DNA of 64,000 bases from Rhodospirillales bacterium (GCA_025352665.1 JANXSM010000062.1:16398-80397), one strand, 5' to 3'. Positions 1 to 9,124 are shown, counted from the stretch's first letter. A program made the numbers and translations. Notes: generated by a model from the letters alone, not told the origin.

Positions 1-861
1 AAGCTTGCCGCGCTGCATCAGGTCCCACCAGTTGTGGCGAACAGCGGCGAATTGAGAGAACAGGCCGCGGCGTTCCTGGCCCTCGCCATGCGACAGCGCG
101 ATCGCCTCCATGTTCTCGCGCAGGCGGGCGAGAGCGAAGCGGAAATCCGCCTCTACCCGCTGCTGGCGGAAGCGCAGGGCCACCAGCGGGCGGCCGATCA
201 AATGGGTGCAGGCCGTGCCGAAGGCCGCATAGAGCAGCGCGATCCAGACGAGGTATCCGGGAATGGTGATCCCGAACACGGTGAGATCGCCCGACAGGCT
301 CCACAGGATGGTGACGAAGCTGAACAGCGAGACGACGTTGCTCATGAAATCGATGGCGGTGCCCAGCGACTGCTCGACATAGTCGCGCAGATCCTCGGCG
401 ATCCGCTGGTCGGGGTTGTCGTTGGAATCCCCGCTGCCTGCCGTGGTGGTCAGACTGATGCGGTAATACGCGCGGTCGGACAGCCATTCGGTGAGCAGCC
501 GTCCGGTCATCCACTGGCGCCAGCGGATCTGCAGCGCCTGGGTAAGGTAGCGGTTGCTCACGGCGACCGCGATATAGACGGCGGCAATCGGCATGAAGCC
601 AGGCAGGAAGCCGCCGAGGAAAGCGGATTTGCCGTGGCCCCAGAACAGCAGAAGTCCAATGAACCCGTCAAAATCCTTGGTCTGCAGGGTGTTGTAGAAC
701 GCGCGGTTCCAGAAGCTGAGGATCACGTCCATGCCGACCGAGGACAGGTTGAGCGCCACGATGATGGCCAGCAGGCCGCGCGCCGGCCAGCGCTCCTCCG
801 AGTTGAAGTAGGGTTTCGCCAGTCGCCAGGCGTCGCGGGGCAGGGTGATCAGCGAATTCAT
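1..861 (-). CDS. SbmA/BacA-like (YddA-type) ABC transporter, N-terminal part
   Basis: The gene starts at an ATG at 859-861 and runs off the left edge, leaving 287 residues. The visible part is the membrane domain: after the start MNSLITLPRDAWRLAKPYF come several hydrophobic segments and the stretch SFWNRAFYNTLQTKDFDGF. The Phe-Trp-Asn-Arg and Phe-Tyr-(Asn/Asp)-Ala/Thr-Leu-Gln pattern is typical of the ABC_membrane_2 / SbmA-BacA group and of YddA-type transporters, which fuse this domain to a C-terminal ATPase. The later segment RFRQQRVEADFRFALARLRE also fits that family. The nucleotide-binding domain should lie outside the window. Such proteins move peptides or lipidic cofactors across the inner membrane; the substrate cannot be told here. 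Confidence 0.8.
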   Translation of the reverse strand, partial: MNSLITLPRDAWRLAKPYFNSEERWPARGLLAIIVALNLSSVGMDVILSFWNRAFYNTLQTKDFDGFIGLLLFWGHGKSAFLGGFLPGFMPIAAVYIAVAVSNRYLTQALQIRWRQWMTGRLLTEWLSDRAYYRISLTTTAGSGDSNDNPDQRIAEDLRDYVEQSLGTAIDFMSNVVSLFSFVTILWSLSGDLTVFGITIPGYLVWIALLYAAFGTACTHLIGRPLVALRFRQQRVEADFRFALARLRENMEAIALSHGEGQERRGLFSQFAAVRHNWWDLMQRGKL

Positions 862-885
862 CGGGGGGCTCCGCGGGGTCGAAAA

Positions 886-1158
886 TCAGCTCTCGTTGGG
901 TTCAACACGCCCAGGCAGGCGCAAACGGATGACGCCCTTGACGCTGATCGGGTCCACCGGCTTGCCCTTGCGCAGAATGTCGATCCGCCCGGCCACCGCC
1001 AAGCGGATGGCGGCGCGGCGCACCGCGGTCAGCTTGCTGCGCCAGTCGGGGCTCAGCGCCTGCGCCACCTCGGTCGGGCAGATCGACTTGTCGGCGCCGC
1101 GGGCTTCCACCTGGCGCAGGATTTCCGCCTCGATTGCGGTCTCGCTGGAAGCACTCAT
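886..1158 (-). CDS. DUF3253 domain protein
   Basis: A 90-residue protein, MSASSETAIEAEILRQVEARG onwards, with a compact winged-helix-like sequence (PTEVAQALSPDWRSKLTAVR) and a basic C-terminal half. This matches the DUF3253 family, small soluble alphaproteobacterial proteins of unknown function. The start ATG at 1156-1158 overlaps the stop of the upstream FAD oxidoreductase in an ATGA arrangement, so the two are probably translationally coupled. A longer in-frame extension upstream reads as arginine-rich nonsense inside the neighbour and was not used. The helix-turn-helix look suggests DNA or protein binding, but that is inference. Confidence 0.75.
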   Translation of the reverse strand: MSASSETAIEAEILRQVEARGADKSICPTEVAQALSPDWRSKLTAVRRAAIRLAVAGRIDILRKGKPVDPISVKGVIRLRLPGRVEPNES

Positions 1159-2156
1159 GCCCGCACGGCGGCGGCCAAGGCGCGTCCGCTGTTGAACGCC
1201 TGCTCCATACGCGGCCCCAGGCACCAATCGCCGCACAGGCCGATCCGCGCGACCGGATCCCACAGGCAATCCTGCCCCAACGGCTGCTCGACCAGCGCAT
1301 ACCGCCAGCGATGAGCACTCGCATGCACCGGCCGCGCGCTGCTGCCTGTGGCGGCGTCGAACGCCTCCAACAGGTTTTCGATGACGAATTCAGGTGTCGC
1401 TTCCAGATGGGCGCGCGACCACGCGTGGCTTGCGTGCAGCACCCAGGCGTCTGGCTCGCGCGCGTGGCCGGGCCGGCCGCTGTTGCGCGCAATCCAGCCG
1501 AGCGGCCCGCCAGCCTCGCGTTGGCAATCCGGTCCCGGCACAGGGGCTGCGAAATGGGCCATCACCGCCCAGCACGGAGCGATGGTGCAGGCTTCGACCG
1601 GGGCTGCGAAGCTGTGCCCGACGGCTGCCAGCAAGGGTGCGGCCTGCGGGGCGGGCAGGGCGAGCAGCACGATGTCGAACGCCTCGCTCAACACGCCACC
1701 GACGTCGGTCACGGTGCCGCGACGGGTGGTGTCCGCCGGCATGTGGCGTACCCGGCCGTTCTGAATGAAAGCGACATGACGGCCGGTCTCGATCGAGACA
1801 CCCAGCCGTATCGCCCGGTCCGCCATGGCGGCGGGCAGGGCGGACATGCCGGGCACTCCGATCCAGGCCGTATCGCCGCCGCGTTGGGCGGCAGGCCAGG
1901 CGGAGGCGACGCCCTGGGCCTCGAACGCCCGCAGCAGCGCCTGAAAGGCCCCGCCGCGGGCGGTCGCATATTGCGCGCCATGGTCGAAGCTTACGCCCTC
2001 CGCCCGGCGGGTCGCCACCCGTCCGCCCGGCTTGCGCCCCTTGTCGAACAGCGTGACCCGACAGCCGGCATCGGCAAGTTCGGTAGCACAGGCGAGGCCG
2101 GCAATTCCGGCGCCGACGACGGCCACGGAAACGGAGGCGGAAGATGAACTCTGCAT
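1155..2156 (-). CDS. NAD(P)/FAD-dependent oxidoreductase, renalase/amine-oxidase-like
   Basis: A 333-residue flavoprotein. Residues 12-50 form a dinucleotide-binding fold: VVGAGIAGLACATELADAG followed by an acidic strand end (LFDKGRKPGGR) and a TRR segment, the standard GxGxxG plus GG-R signature of FAD amine oxidases. Near the C-terminus, LCGDWCLGPRMEQAFNSG is the second FAD-contact motif (GD...E.A..SG). The length and this spacing match the renalase-like group of bacterial FAD-dependent oxidoreductases; the substrate is unknown. It overlaps the DUF3253 gene by 4 bp, suggesting one transcript. Confidence 0.85.
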   Translation of the reverse strand: MQSSSSASVSVAVVGAGIAGLACATELADAGCRVTLFDKGRKPGGRVATRRAEGVSFDHGAQYATARGGAFQALLRAFEAQGVASAWPAAQRGGDTAWIGVPGMSALPAAMADRAIRLGVSIETGRHVAFIQNGRVRHMPADTTRRGTVTDVGGVLSEAFDIVLLALPAPQAAPLLAAVGHSFAAPVEACTIAPCWAVMAHFAAPVPGPDCQREAGGPLGWIARNSGRPGHAREPDAWVLHASHAWSRAHLEATPEFVIENLLEAFDAATGSSARPVHASAHRWRYALVEQPLGQDCLWDPVARIGLCGDWCLGPRMEQAFNSGRALAAAVRA

Positions 2157-2176
2157 CGCCTAAAGCTGGCCCACAC

Positions 2177-2199
2177 AGCGGCTCGCTGCAAGAGCCGCT
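2177..2199. other. Perfect 8-bp stem hairpin between two minus-strand genes
   Basis: AGCGGCTC and GAGCCGCT flank a 7-nt loop in the gap between the EAL gene 3' end and the FAD oxidoreductase start. A diverged second copy of the same segment follows at about 2210-2240. There is no T-run on either side, so a role as an intrinsic terminator is only a possibility. Confidence 0.3.
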
Positions 2200-2253
2200 G
2201 CTTCCGCGGTCGGCTCGCTGCAAGGGCCGCGCCTTGCGCGGTTGTCTGGTCGT

Positions 2254-3135
2254 TCAGCCTTCCTTCAGCCGCAGCGCCAGCTTGTCGGTCGGCAGCGGGT
2301 GGCTGAACAGATAGCCCTGGCCCTCGTCGCAGCCGGTGCCGGACAGGAAGGCGCGCTGCTGCTCGGTCTCGATGCCCTCGCCCACCACGCTCAGGCCGAG
2401 CGCATGGCCGGTCTGGATGATCGCCCGCACGATGGCGGCATCCTCGCGGTCCTGTGGCAGATCGCGCACCATCGAGCGGTCGAGCTTCATGACGGTCAAC
2501 GGCAGCCGCTTGAGCATGGCCAGGCTTGCGAACCCGGTGCCGAAATCGTCGAGGGCAATGCCCACGCCGAGGTCGCGTATGGCCGACAGCGTGAGCAGTG
2601 TCTCCAGGCTGACATCCACAAGCAGCGATTCGGTGAGCTCGATCTCCAGCCGCTCCGGCGGCAGGTCAGACACCAGCAACGCATCCGCCACCTGCTGCAG
2701 CAAGGCGCCGTCGGCCAGCTGGCGGGCGGAGACGTTGACCGAAACCGTGGTCTCGGTTGGCCAGGACAGGGCCTCCAGGCAGGCCGTGCGCAGCACCCAG
2801 CCGCCGATCGGCGTGATCAGGCCGGTGCTCTCGGCCAGCGGGATGAAACTTGCCGGCGAAATCAGGCCGCGCTTGCTGTGCGGCCAGCGGATCAACGCCT
2901 CGGCGCCGACCAGCGCGCCGGTGAGCAGCGACAACCGCGGCTGATAATACAGCACGAACTCCTCGCGCTTGGCGGCGGCCGCGAGATCGCGGGTCAGGCG
3001 ACGGCGGTTGGTGGCCTCCGAGCGACCGTCCGGGGTGAGCCGGAAGCGGCCGGCACGGGTCGGCTCGGCTTCGGGCGATTCGCAGGCGTTGACCGCGGAT
3101 GGCAGACTGGGGAAGCGTCCGGTGGTGTCCAACAT
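2254..3135 (-). CDS. EAL-domain cyclic-di-GMP phosphodiesterase
   Basis: A 293-residue protein with a short unstructured N-terminus (about 40 residues) and then one complete EAL domain. Visible catalytic and structural motifs are AEALIRW (the EAL signature), VNVSARQL, ELTES, LDDFGTGFASL (the DDFGTG loop 6 motif with metal-binding acidic residues), KLDRS, GEGIET and GQGYLFSHPL. All residues normally needed for hydrolysis of c-di-GMP to pGpG appear present. There is no GGDEF, PAS, REC or membrane segment, so it should be a soluble enzyme whose input signal is not encoded in the same protein. It forms a c-di-GMP pair in this window with the PleD-type diguanylate cyclase at 42088. Confidence 0.9.
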   Translation of the reverse strand: MLDTTGRFPSLPSAVNACESPEAEPTRAGRFRLTPDGRSEATNRRRLTRDLAAAAKREEFVLYYQPRLSLLTGALVGAEALIRWPHSKRGLISPASFIPLAESTGLITPIGGWVLRTACLEALSWPTETTVSVNVSARQLADGALLQQVADALLVSDLPPERLEIELTESLLVDVSLETLLTLSAIRDLGVGIALDDFGTGFASLAMLKRLPLTVMKLDRSMVRDLPQDREDAAIVRAIIQTGHALGLSVVGEGIETEQQRAFLSGTGCDEGQGYLFSHPLPTDKLALRLKEG

Positions 3136-3250
3136 GAGGGCGTCTCTTATTTCTGCTGATGTCTCAGTTTACGGTCTAAAAATGAACAATTCATGAAACA
3201 GCATCTGAAATTTGCGACGTTTGTCGAAAAATATGGAACGAGTGGTGAAA

Positions 3251-3952
3251 ATGGATCGCGCTGACCTCTTCTCTCCCTATCAGGCGCTCGCAACCGCCGT
3301 GCTGGCCGACCTCGCCCCCGCCAACCCCGCGTCCGCCAACTTCGCGTCTGGCAGTTCGGACGGCGCGCACGACCGCGCGCATCTGCTGCGGGTCTGGCGC
3401 AACGCGTTCGAGATCGCCGAGCACGAAGGCGGCGACGGCGAACTGATCGCAGCCGCCGTGCTGCTGCACGATTGCGTGCCGGTGGAAAAGAACTCGCCCG
3501 ACCGGGCCCGCGCCTCGCAACTGGCAGCAGACCAGGCCCATCTGGTGCTCGATCGCAACGGCTGGGCCCCAGATCGCGTGTCCGCCGTCGCCCACGCCAT
3601 CGCCGCCCATAGTTTCTCAGCCGCCATCGCGCCCGAAACCCTTGAGGCACGCATCCTGCAAGACGCCGACCGGCTCGACGCCATCGGCATGATCGGCGTC
3701 GCCCGCTGCTTCTACACGGCAGGACGCATGGGCTCGCTGCTGTACGATCCGAATGATCCTCGCGCCGAACACCGCGAACTCGACGACTCCGCCTTCGCAC
3801 TCGACCACTTCCACGCCAAGCTTCTGAAACTCCACCAAGGCTTCCAAACCGACACCGGCCGCAGCATGGCCGCCGAACGCGCCAGGCGCCTCGCCGAGTT
3901 CCTCACTCTTTTCGAAATCGAAATCGGCGCTTTCTCGGGCGAGGTGGGCTAA
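3251..3952 (+). CDS. HD-domain phosphohydrolase (YedJ-like)
   Basis: The predicted protein is 233 residues from the ATG at 3251, which has a GGAACGAG-type ribosome binding site; a second ATG 18 bp upstream and a TTG further up are possible. The metal-binding HD pattern is complete: HDRAHLLRVWRNA near residue 38, LLHDCVPVEKNSP near 72, and DADRLDA near 139. This resembles the YedJ/YpgQ type of small HD hydrolases acting on nucleotides or related phosphoesters. The substrate is unknown. It ends tail-to-tail with the following gene, the stop codons overlapping by 4 bp. Confidence 0.8.
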   Translation: MDRADLFSPYQALATAVLADLAPANPASANFASGSSDGAHDRAHLLRVWRNAFEIAEHEGGDGELIAAAVLLHDCVPVEKNSPDRARASQLAADQAHLVLDRNGWAPDRVSAVAHAIAAHSFSAAIAPETLEARILQDADRLDAIGMIGVARCFYTAGRMGSLLYDPNDPRAEHRELDDSAFALDHFHAKLLKLHQGFQTDTGRSMAAERARRLAEFLTLFEIEIGAFSGEVG

Positions 3953-6768
3953 CCCAGGGCGCGGTCCAGCACGATCACCGAATGCACGGCCTCCCTGCCG
4001 CCGAGGTCGCGGATCTGATGGCGGCAGGAGGTTCCGTCGGCCACGATCATATCTTCATCGGCGGCAGCGCGGACGGCGGGCAGCAGGCTGGCTTCCGCCA
4101 TGGCGCGGGAGGCGTCCTGGCTTTCCGATTGGTAGCCGAAACTGCCGGCCATGCCACAGCAGCTCGACGCGATCGGCCGGACCATGAGCTGCGGGATCTG
4201 CCTCAGCGCGTCGAGGGCCGGGTTGAACGCGGCAAAGCTTTTCTGGTGGCAGTGGCCGTGGACATGGGCGGTGGCGGCGAGGCCTTGCAGCGGCAGCGCG
4301 ATCCTTTCAGCGGTCAGGAATTCGCCCAGCGTGACAGCGCGGCGCGCGAGGTCGCGTGACGCCTCGCCCGGCAGCAGCGCCTCCAACTCGTCGCGCAGGG
4401 TGAACAGGCAGGACGGCTCCAACCCGATCACCGGCAGGTCGCCCTGGAACGCCGTGCGGAGCCGGCCGAGCTCCGCGCGGGCGCGCTCGGTATCGCCCGC
4501 TGAAAGATAGGTCCGGCCGCAGCACAACGGCCGGCCATCGTGTTTGGGCAGGATGGCGCGAATCCCCGCGGCGCGCAGCACGCGGATGGCGGCGCGGAGG
4601 TTTTCCGGCTCGAAATAACGGTTGAACGTGTCAGCGAACAAAATCACGTCGCGCGTGGCTGGCAGCGCTTCGGCCTCACGATCGTCGAACCGATCGGTGC
4701 GGAATTCGGGCAGCGGCCGGCTGGCGGCAAAGCCCACGCGCTCGCCGAGTTCACGCAACAGCCTGACCTTGTTGCGCAGATTGACGAGACCCGCGAGGCG
4801 GGAGGCGATGGGTGCGTAACGCGGCAATTCCGCGACGAGCCGTTCGCGCAGACGAATGCCGCGGGTGCGGCGGCCCGCGGCCAGCACCTCGATCTTCATG
4901 CGCGCCATGTCGACGCCGGTCGGGCATTCGCGGCGGCAGGCCTTGCAGGACACGCACAGCTTCATGCTCTCGGCCAGCGCCGGGTCGGCCAGGCCCTGGG
5001 TGCCGATCTGGCCGGTCAACGCCAGGCGCAGCGTGTTGGCGCGGCCCCGCGTCAGATGGGCCTCGTCGCGGGTCACCCGGTAGCTCGGGCACATCACCGA
5101 GGCGTCGAAGCTGCGGCAGGTTCCGTTGTTGTTGCACATCTCGACAGCACCCAGCAGGCCGGTGGGGTGGGCCGACCAGTCGAGCACCGGCGCCATCGGC
5201 ACGGCGGCGTAGTTCGGCGCGTAGCGGAACAGGCTGCGATCGTCCATGCGCGGCGGATGCGTGATGCGATTGGGGTTGAGCAGTCCTTGCGGGTCGAACG
5301 CATGCTTCACCGCCTCGAACGCGCCGACGATGCGCGGTCCGAACATGGCCGTGTGGAACTCGCTGCGCACGATGCCGTCGCCATGCTCGCCGGAATGGCT
5401 GCCTTTGTATTCCCGCACCAATGCGAAACACTCTTCGGCTACGGCGCGCATGGTGGCGACATCCGTGGGGTCTTTCATGTTGAGCACAGGGCGCACATGC
5501 AGGCAGCCGACCGAGGCATGCGCGTACCAGGTGCCCTTGGTGCCATGCCTCTCGAACACGTCGTTCAGCCGCTCGGTGTAGTCGGCCAGGTCCTCCAGCG
5601 GCACGGCGCAGTCCTCGATGAAGGAGACCGGTTTGCCGTCTCCCTTCATCGACATCATGATGTTGAGCCCGGCCTCGCGCACCTCCGCGATCTGCGCCTG
5701 GAAGGCCGGATCGGTCGCGCGCACCACCGCATCGGGATAGCCGAGATCGCCCATCAGCGCCTCCAACGCGTCGAGTTGGCGGAGCAGGGGGGCGTCGAGC
5801 TCGCCGTGGAACTCCACGATCAGCAGGCTGTCCGGCGCGCCCTTCACCATGCGGTCGATGGTGGCGCGATAGATCGGGATCTGCCGGCCCAGGTCGATCA
5901 TGGTGCGATCGACCAGCTCCACCGCCTCCGGGTCCAGCGTCACCAGGTGCCGGGCTGCGGCCATGGCGGCGCGAAAGTCGGGAAACTGGCAGATCCCCAG
6001 CATCTTGCGCGGCTTGATCGGCTGCAGCTTCAGCTCGATCGCCGCCGAGAACGCCAGCGTGCCTTCGGAACCGACCAGCAGGCGGGCGAGGTTGCCGCCG
6101 AGCGCCTGCAGATTATAACCGCCAACCTGGCGCAGCTGGCGGGGGAACCGCGCCGCGATCTCGGCGGCCTCTTGCACGCCCAGCGCGCGCAGGCCCGCGA
6201 TCAGCTCGGCCGGCTCGTTCATGCCGGAGCCGAAGCGGTGGCGGCCGCCATCGGCCAGGATCGCATCGATGGCGGTCACGTTGTCGGCCATCAGCCCGTA
6301 GCGGATCGACTTCGACCCGCAGGAGTTGTTGGCAGCCATCCCCCCGATCGTGCAGCGGCTGTGGGTGGAGGGGTCGACCGGAAAGAACAGCCCATGCTGC
6401 TTCAGGCTCGCGTTGAGATGGCCGAGCACCAGCCCCGGCTCCACCAGGGCGGATCGCGCGGCCGGATCGACCTGGACCAGCCGACGCAGATGCTTGGTGC
6501 AGTCGATCACCAGGGCGCGGTTGACGGTCTGGCCGCACTGGCTGGTGCCGCCGCCGCGCGGCAGCACGGGAACCCCGGCCTCACGCGCGATGGCCATGGC
6601 GGTTGCGACATCCTCGATCCGCTCCGGCACCACCACGCCGATCGGCATCATCTGGTAGATCGAGGCGTCGGTGGCGTAGCGGCCGCGATCGGCCGGGCTG
6701 AACAGCACATCGCCGCGGATCTCGCGGCGCAGGCGCAGGCCCAGAGATGCGGCGGCGATATCTGACAT
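3949..6768 (-). CDS. FAD-binding / 4Fe-4S D-2-hydroxyacid dehydrogenase (YdiJ/Dld-II type)
   Basis: A 939-residue fusion. Residues about 40-230 are an FAD_binding_4 (PCMH) domain with PRGGGTSQCGQ near residue 70. It is followed by the FAD-oxidase C-terminal domain with HVRPVLNMK and SGEHGDGIVRSEF. A ferredoxin-like part holds a first cysteine group (CNNNGTC ... CPSYR, near 543) and CVSCKACRRECPTG near 603. The C-terminus has two CCG-type segments, CCGRTYL near 750 and CCGMAGSFG near 871, as in GlcF/HdrD. It is thus a single-chain equivalent of GlcD plus GlcF. Family members oxidise D-lactate, D-2-hydroxyglutarate or similar acids and pass electrons to the respiratory chain; which acid is used here is not decided by sequence. 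It is divergent from the serine-glyoxylate aminotransferase. Confidence 0.85.
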   Translation of the reverse strand: MSDIAAASLGLRLRREIRGDVLFSPADRGRYATDASIYQMMPIGVVVPERIEDVATAMAIAREAGVPVLPRGGGTSQCGQTVNRALVIDCTKHLRRLVQVDPAARSALVEPGLVLGHLNASLKQHGLFFPVDPSTHSRCTIGGMAANNSCGSKSIRYGLMADNVTAIDAILADGGRHRFGSGMNEPAELIAGLRALGVQEAAEIAARFPRQLRQVGGYNLQALGGNLARLLVGSEGTLAFSAAIELKLQPIKPRKMLGICQFPDFRAAMAAARHLVTLDPEAVELVDRTMIDLGRQIPIYRATIDRMVKGAPDSLLIVEFHGELDAPLLRQLDALEALMGDLGYPDAVVRATDPAFQAQIAEVREAGLNIMMSMKGDGKPVSFIEDCAVPLEDLADYTERLNDVFERHGTKGTWYAHASVGCLHVRPVLNMKDPTDVATMRAVAEECFALVREYKGSHSGEHGDGIVRSEFHTAMFGPRIVGAFEAVKHAFDPQGLLNPNRITHPPRMDDRSLFRYAPNYAAVPMAPVLDWSAHPTGLLGAVEMCNNNGTCRSFDASVMCPSYRVTRDEAHLTRGRANTLRLALTGQIGTQGLADPALAESMKLCVSCKACRRECPTGVDMARMKIEVLAAGRRTRGIRLRERLVAELPRYAPIASRLAGLVNLRNKVRLLRELGERVGFAASRPLPEFRTDRFDDREAEALPATRDVILFADTFNRYFEPENLRAAIRVLRAAGIRAILPKHDGRPLCCGRTYLSAGDTERARAELGRLRTAFQGDLPVIGLEPSCLFTLRDELEALLPGEASRDLARRAVTLGEFLTAERIALPLQGLAATAHVHGHCHQKSFAAFNPALDALRQIPQLMVRPIASSCCGMAGSFGYQSESQDASRAMAEASLLPAVRAAADEDMIVADGTSCRHQIRDLGGREAVHSVIVLDRALG

Positions 6769-6904
6769 GACTTGGTCTCCCGGCCCCAGGATAGGCCCGG
6801 TGACCGGCCCTGTCAGATTGATAATGGTTGTTGATCCAACGAGGTCAATTCATTGGCGCGACACCTGGACCTGCGGCATCTTCGGCGCAGGGAGACACTG
6901 ATCC

Positions 6905-8089
6905 ATGGCCTATTTCACCCAGAACACCCACCGCGCCGGACGCCACTTCCTGCAGATCCCCGGCCCTACCAACGTGCCAGACCGGGTGCTGCGCGCCATG
7001 GACAACCCGACCATGGACCACCGCGGCCCGGATTTCGGCGTACTCGGCCGCCAGATCCTGGGCAATCTGAAGCGCATCTTCCAGACCGGCCAGCCGGTGG
7101 TGATCTTTCCAGCCTCCGGCACCGGCGCGTGGGAGGCAGCTCTGGTCAACACGCTGTCGCCCGGTGATCACGTGCTGATGTGCCGTACCGGCTGGTTCGC
7201 GGCGCTGTGGCAGGAGATGGCCGAGCGGCTCGGCCTGGTGCCCGAGTTCATCGAGACCGACTGGCGCCGCGGCGCCGACGTGGCAGCGATCGGAGAGGCC
7301 CTGGCCGCCGACACCGCCCATCGCCTCAAGGCGGTCTGCGTCGTGCACAACGAAACCTCCACCGGCTGCACCAGCCGCATCGCCGAGGTGCGCGCGGCCA
7401 TGGACGCTGCGGCCCACCCCGCGCTGTTGATGGTCGACACGATTTCCTCGCTCGGCAGCATCGACTACCGGCACGACGAATGGGGCGTGGATGTCACCAT
7501 CGCCGGCTCGCAGAAGGGGCTGATGCTGCCGCCCGGCCTGTCGTTCAACGCCATCAGCCGCAAGGCGATCGCCGCCTCCCACCAGGCGAAATCCGTCCGC
7601 AGTTACTGGGACTGGGCGCCGATGCTGGTGGCCAACGAGGGCGGCTATTTCCCCTATACCCCCGCGACCAACCTGCTGTACGGCCTCGACACCGCGATTG
7701 AGATGTTGCTCGAGGAAGGCCTGCCCGCGGTGTTCGCCCGCCACGACCGCCATGCCGAGGCCACCCGCCGCGCCGTGCGCGCCTGGGGGCTCGAAATCCA
7801 ATGCGCCGACCCGCGGCATTATTCCTCGGTGCTGACGGCGGTGCGCCTGCCCGAAGGCCACAGCGCCGACGCCCTGCGCGCCGCCATCCTGGAGCGGTTC
7901 AACATGAGCCTGGGCAACGGGCTCGGCCCGTTGAAGGACTGCGTGTTCCGCATCGGCCATCTCGGCGATTTCTCCGACCTCCAGCTGATGGGCACGCTGT
8001 CGGGCGTCGAGATGGGGCTGCGCGTTGCAGGCGTGCCCTACCGGCCCGGCGGCGCGCAGGCGGCGATGGACTATCTGTCGGCCGACTGA
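6905..8089 (+). CDS. sgaA: Serine-glyoxylate aminotransferase
   Basis: A 394-residue class V PLP aminotransferase. The start MAYFTQNTHRAGRHFLQIPG with GPTNVPDRVLRAMDNP, MDHRGPDF and FPASGTGAWEAAL is close to methylotroph serine-glyoxylate aminotransferases. The PLP lysine lies in TIAGSQKGLMLPPGL; DTISSLGSIDY carries the cofactor-contacting Asp. The enzyme moves the amino group of serine to glyoxylate, giving hydroxypyruvate and glycine, as in the serine cycle and photorespiratory salvage. It fits the glycolate oxidase operon 3.5 kb away, which would supply glyoxylate. A GGGAGA ribosome binding site precedes the ATG. Confidence 0.92.
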   Translation: MAYFTQNTHRAGRHFLQIPGPTNVPDRVLRAMDNPTMDHRGPDFGVLGRQILGNLKRIFQTGQPVVIFPASGTGAWEAALVNTLSPGDHVLMCRTGWFAALWQEMAERLGLVPEFIETDWRRGADVAAIGEALAADTAHRLKAVCVVHNETSTGCTSRIAEVRAAMDAAAHPALLMVDTISSLGSIDYRHDEWGVDVTIAGSQKGLMLPPGLSFNAISRKAIAASHQAKSVRSYWDWAPMLVANEGGYFPYTPATNLLYGLDTAIEMLLEEGLPAVFARHDRHAEATRRAVRAWGLEIQCADPRHYSSVLTAVRLPEGHSADALRAAILERFNMSLGNGLGPLKDCVFRIGHLGDFSDLQLMGTLSGVEMGLRVAGVPYRPGGAQAAMDYLSAD

Positions 8090-8187
8090 CCCACGACCGC
8101 CGTCGTGAACGCGTCGGTGATCCCGCGCATGACGGCGGCGCCGAGGAGGATGGCGAGCACGATCATCAGGACGGTGAGCAGCCGCAT
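8071..8187 (-). CDS. Possible 38-residue single-span membrane protein
   Basis: A short reading frame starting 7 bp after the stop of the DapA-like gene, with a good ribosome binding site (GAGGTGAC before the ATG at 8185-8187). It encodes MRLLTVLMIVLAILLGAAVM followed by a short polar tail, i.e. one transmembrane helix. It overlaps the last 19 bases of the convergent aminotransferase gene. No family is recognised. The spacing and the ribosome binding site favour a real gene, but at this length chance is not excluded. Confidence 0.4.
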   Translation of the reverse strand: MRLLTVLMIVLAILLGAAVMRGITDAFTTAVVGQSADR

Positions 8188-8194
8188 CGTCACC

Positions 8195-9124
8195 TCACCC
8201 GACCAGGCTCAGCCGTGGCACGGCGCGGGGCAGGGTCGGCTTTTCCAGGGGTATGAGCTCGCGCATCACATCGCGCAGGGTCAGGCGCGTCGCATTGGTC
8301 GCGGGTGTCAGCGGTGCCCGCAACGTCTCGCCGCACAGGCCGAGCGCCGACAGCGCGGCCTTCAGCGGAATCGGGTTGCTTTCCAGAAACAGAGTGGCAT
8401 GCAGTGGGGCGAGCAGGTCGCGCAGTTCGCTGAAGCGGGCGAGGTCGCCGCTGTCCCAGCACTGGTGCATCTCGCTGCACAGGAACGGCGCCACATTGGC
8501 GGTGACGGAGATGCAACCGTCGCCGCCCATCGCCCGATACGCGGCCGCCAGCCCGTCCTCTCCGGTAAGCTGGCGCAGCCCGGGACCACACAGGCTGCGG
8601 AGCCGGGCCGGGCGGGTAAGGTCGCCGGTCGCATCCTTCAGCCCAACGGCGACACCTTGGGCGTGAAGCTCGGCCACGGTGGCATCGGCCAAAGCCACAC
8701 CAACGCGGCCAGGCACATCGTACAGCACGATCGGCAGGTCGGCGGCACGCGCGACGGCGCGAACATGTTTGATGATACCGGCCTGGGTCGGCTTCACATA
8801 AGGCGGTGCCGCCAGCAGCAGCAGGTCGGCCCCGGCGCGCGCCGCCGCCACCGCCAGGCCACAGGCGGCCTCGGTGGCGGAAGCCGTGCAGCCTGCGATC
8901 ACCGGCACCCGATGCGCTGCGACCACCGCCACCAGGCGCACCAACCGGGCGTGCTCGGACAGGGACAGCATGGCGGCCTCGCCGGTGCTGCCGCCGGCAA
9001 CCAGGCCTTGCGTGCCGCGGTTGATCTGGCGCTCGACCATGGCGGCGAGCGCTGTGTCGTCGATGCGCCCGTCGCGGAACGGAGTCGCCAGGGCGGTGAG
9101 CGACCCGCCGGGAAGATTATGCAT
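8195..9124 (-). CDS. Dihydrodipicolinate synthase (DapA) family lyase
   Basis: A 309-residue TIM-barrel aldolase of the DapA/NanA family. Motifs in order: GGSTGEAAMLSL (the G-(S/T)-TGE pyruvate-binding loop), LYDVPGRVGV (tyrosine of the proton relay and the substrate-binding arginine), and GLKDATGD with the Schiff-base lysine. These agree with 4-hydroxy-tetrahydrodipicolinate synthase, which joins pyruvate and aspartate semialdehyde for lysine and diaminopimelate synthesis. Many paralogues with the same motifs act on other aldehydes, so the reaction is probable rather than certain. The start ATG at 9122-9124 lies inside the end of the upstream gene (8-bp overlap). Confidence 0.8.
   Translation of the reverse strand: MHNLPGGSLTALATPFRDGRIDDTALAAMVERQINRGTQGLVAGGSTGEAAMLSLSEHARLVRLVAVVAAHRVPVIAGCTASATEAACGLAVAAARAGADLLLLAAPPYVKPTQAGIIKHVRAVARAADLPIVLYDVPGRVGVALADATVAELHAQGVAVGLKDATGDLTRPARLRSLCGPGLRQLTGEDGLAAAYRAMGGDGCISVTANVAPFLCSEMHQCWDSGDLARFSELRDLLAPLHATLFLESNPIPLKAALSALGLCGETLRAPLTPATNATRLTLRDVMRELIPLEKPTLPRAVPRLSLVG

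Noticed and set aside
34..1314. 426-codon plus-strand frame over the first 1.3 kb
   Set aside because: It is antisense to the SbmA-like transporter and DUF3253 genes and has no recognisable domain; the minus strand carries the conserved motifs.
4540..6765. Open frame of 741 codons on the plus strand opposite the FAD/Fe-S dehydrogenase
   Set aside because: Its product is His/Gln/Arg/Gly-rich low-quality sequence without domains, a typical antisense shadow of a GC-rich gene; the minus-strand protein has all expected motifs.
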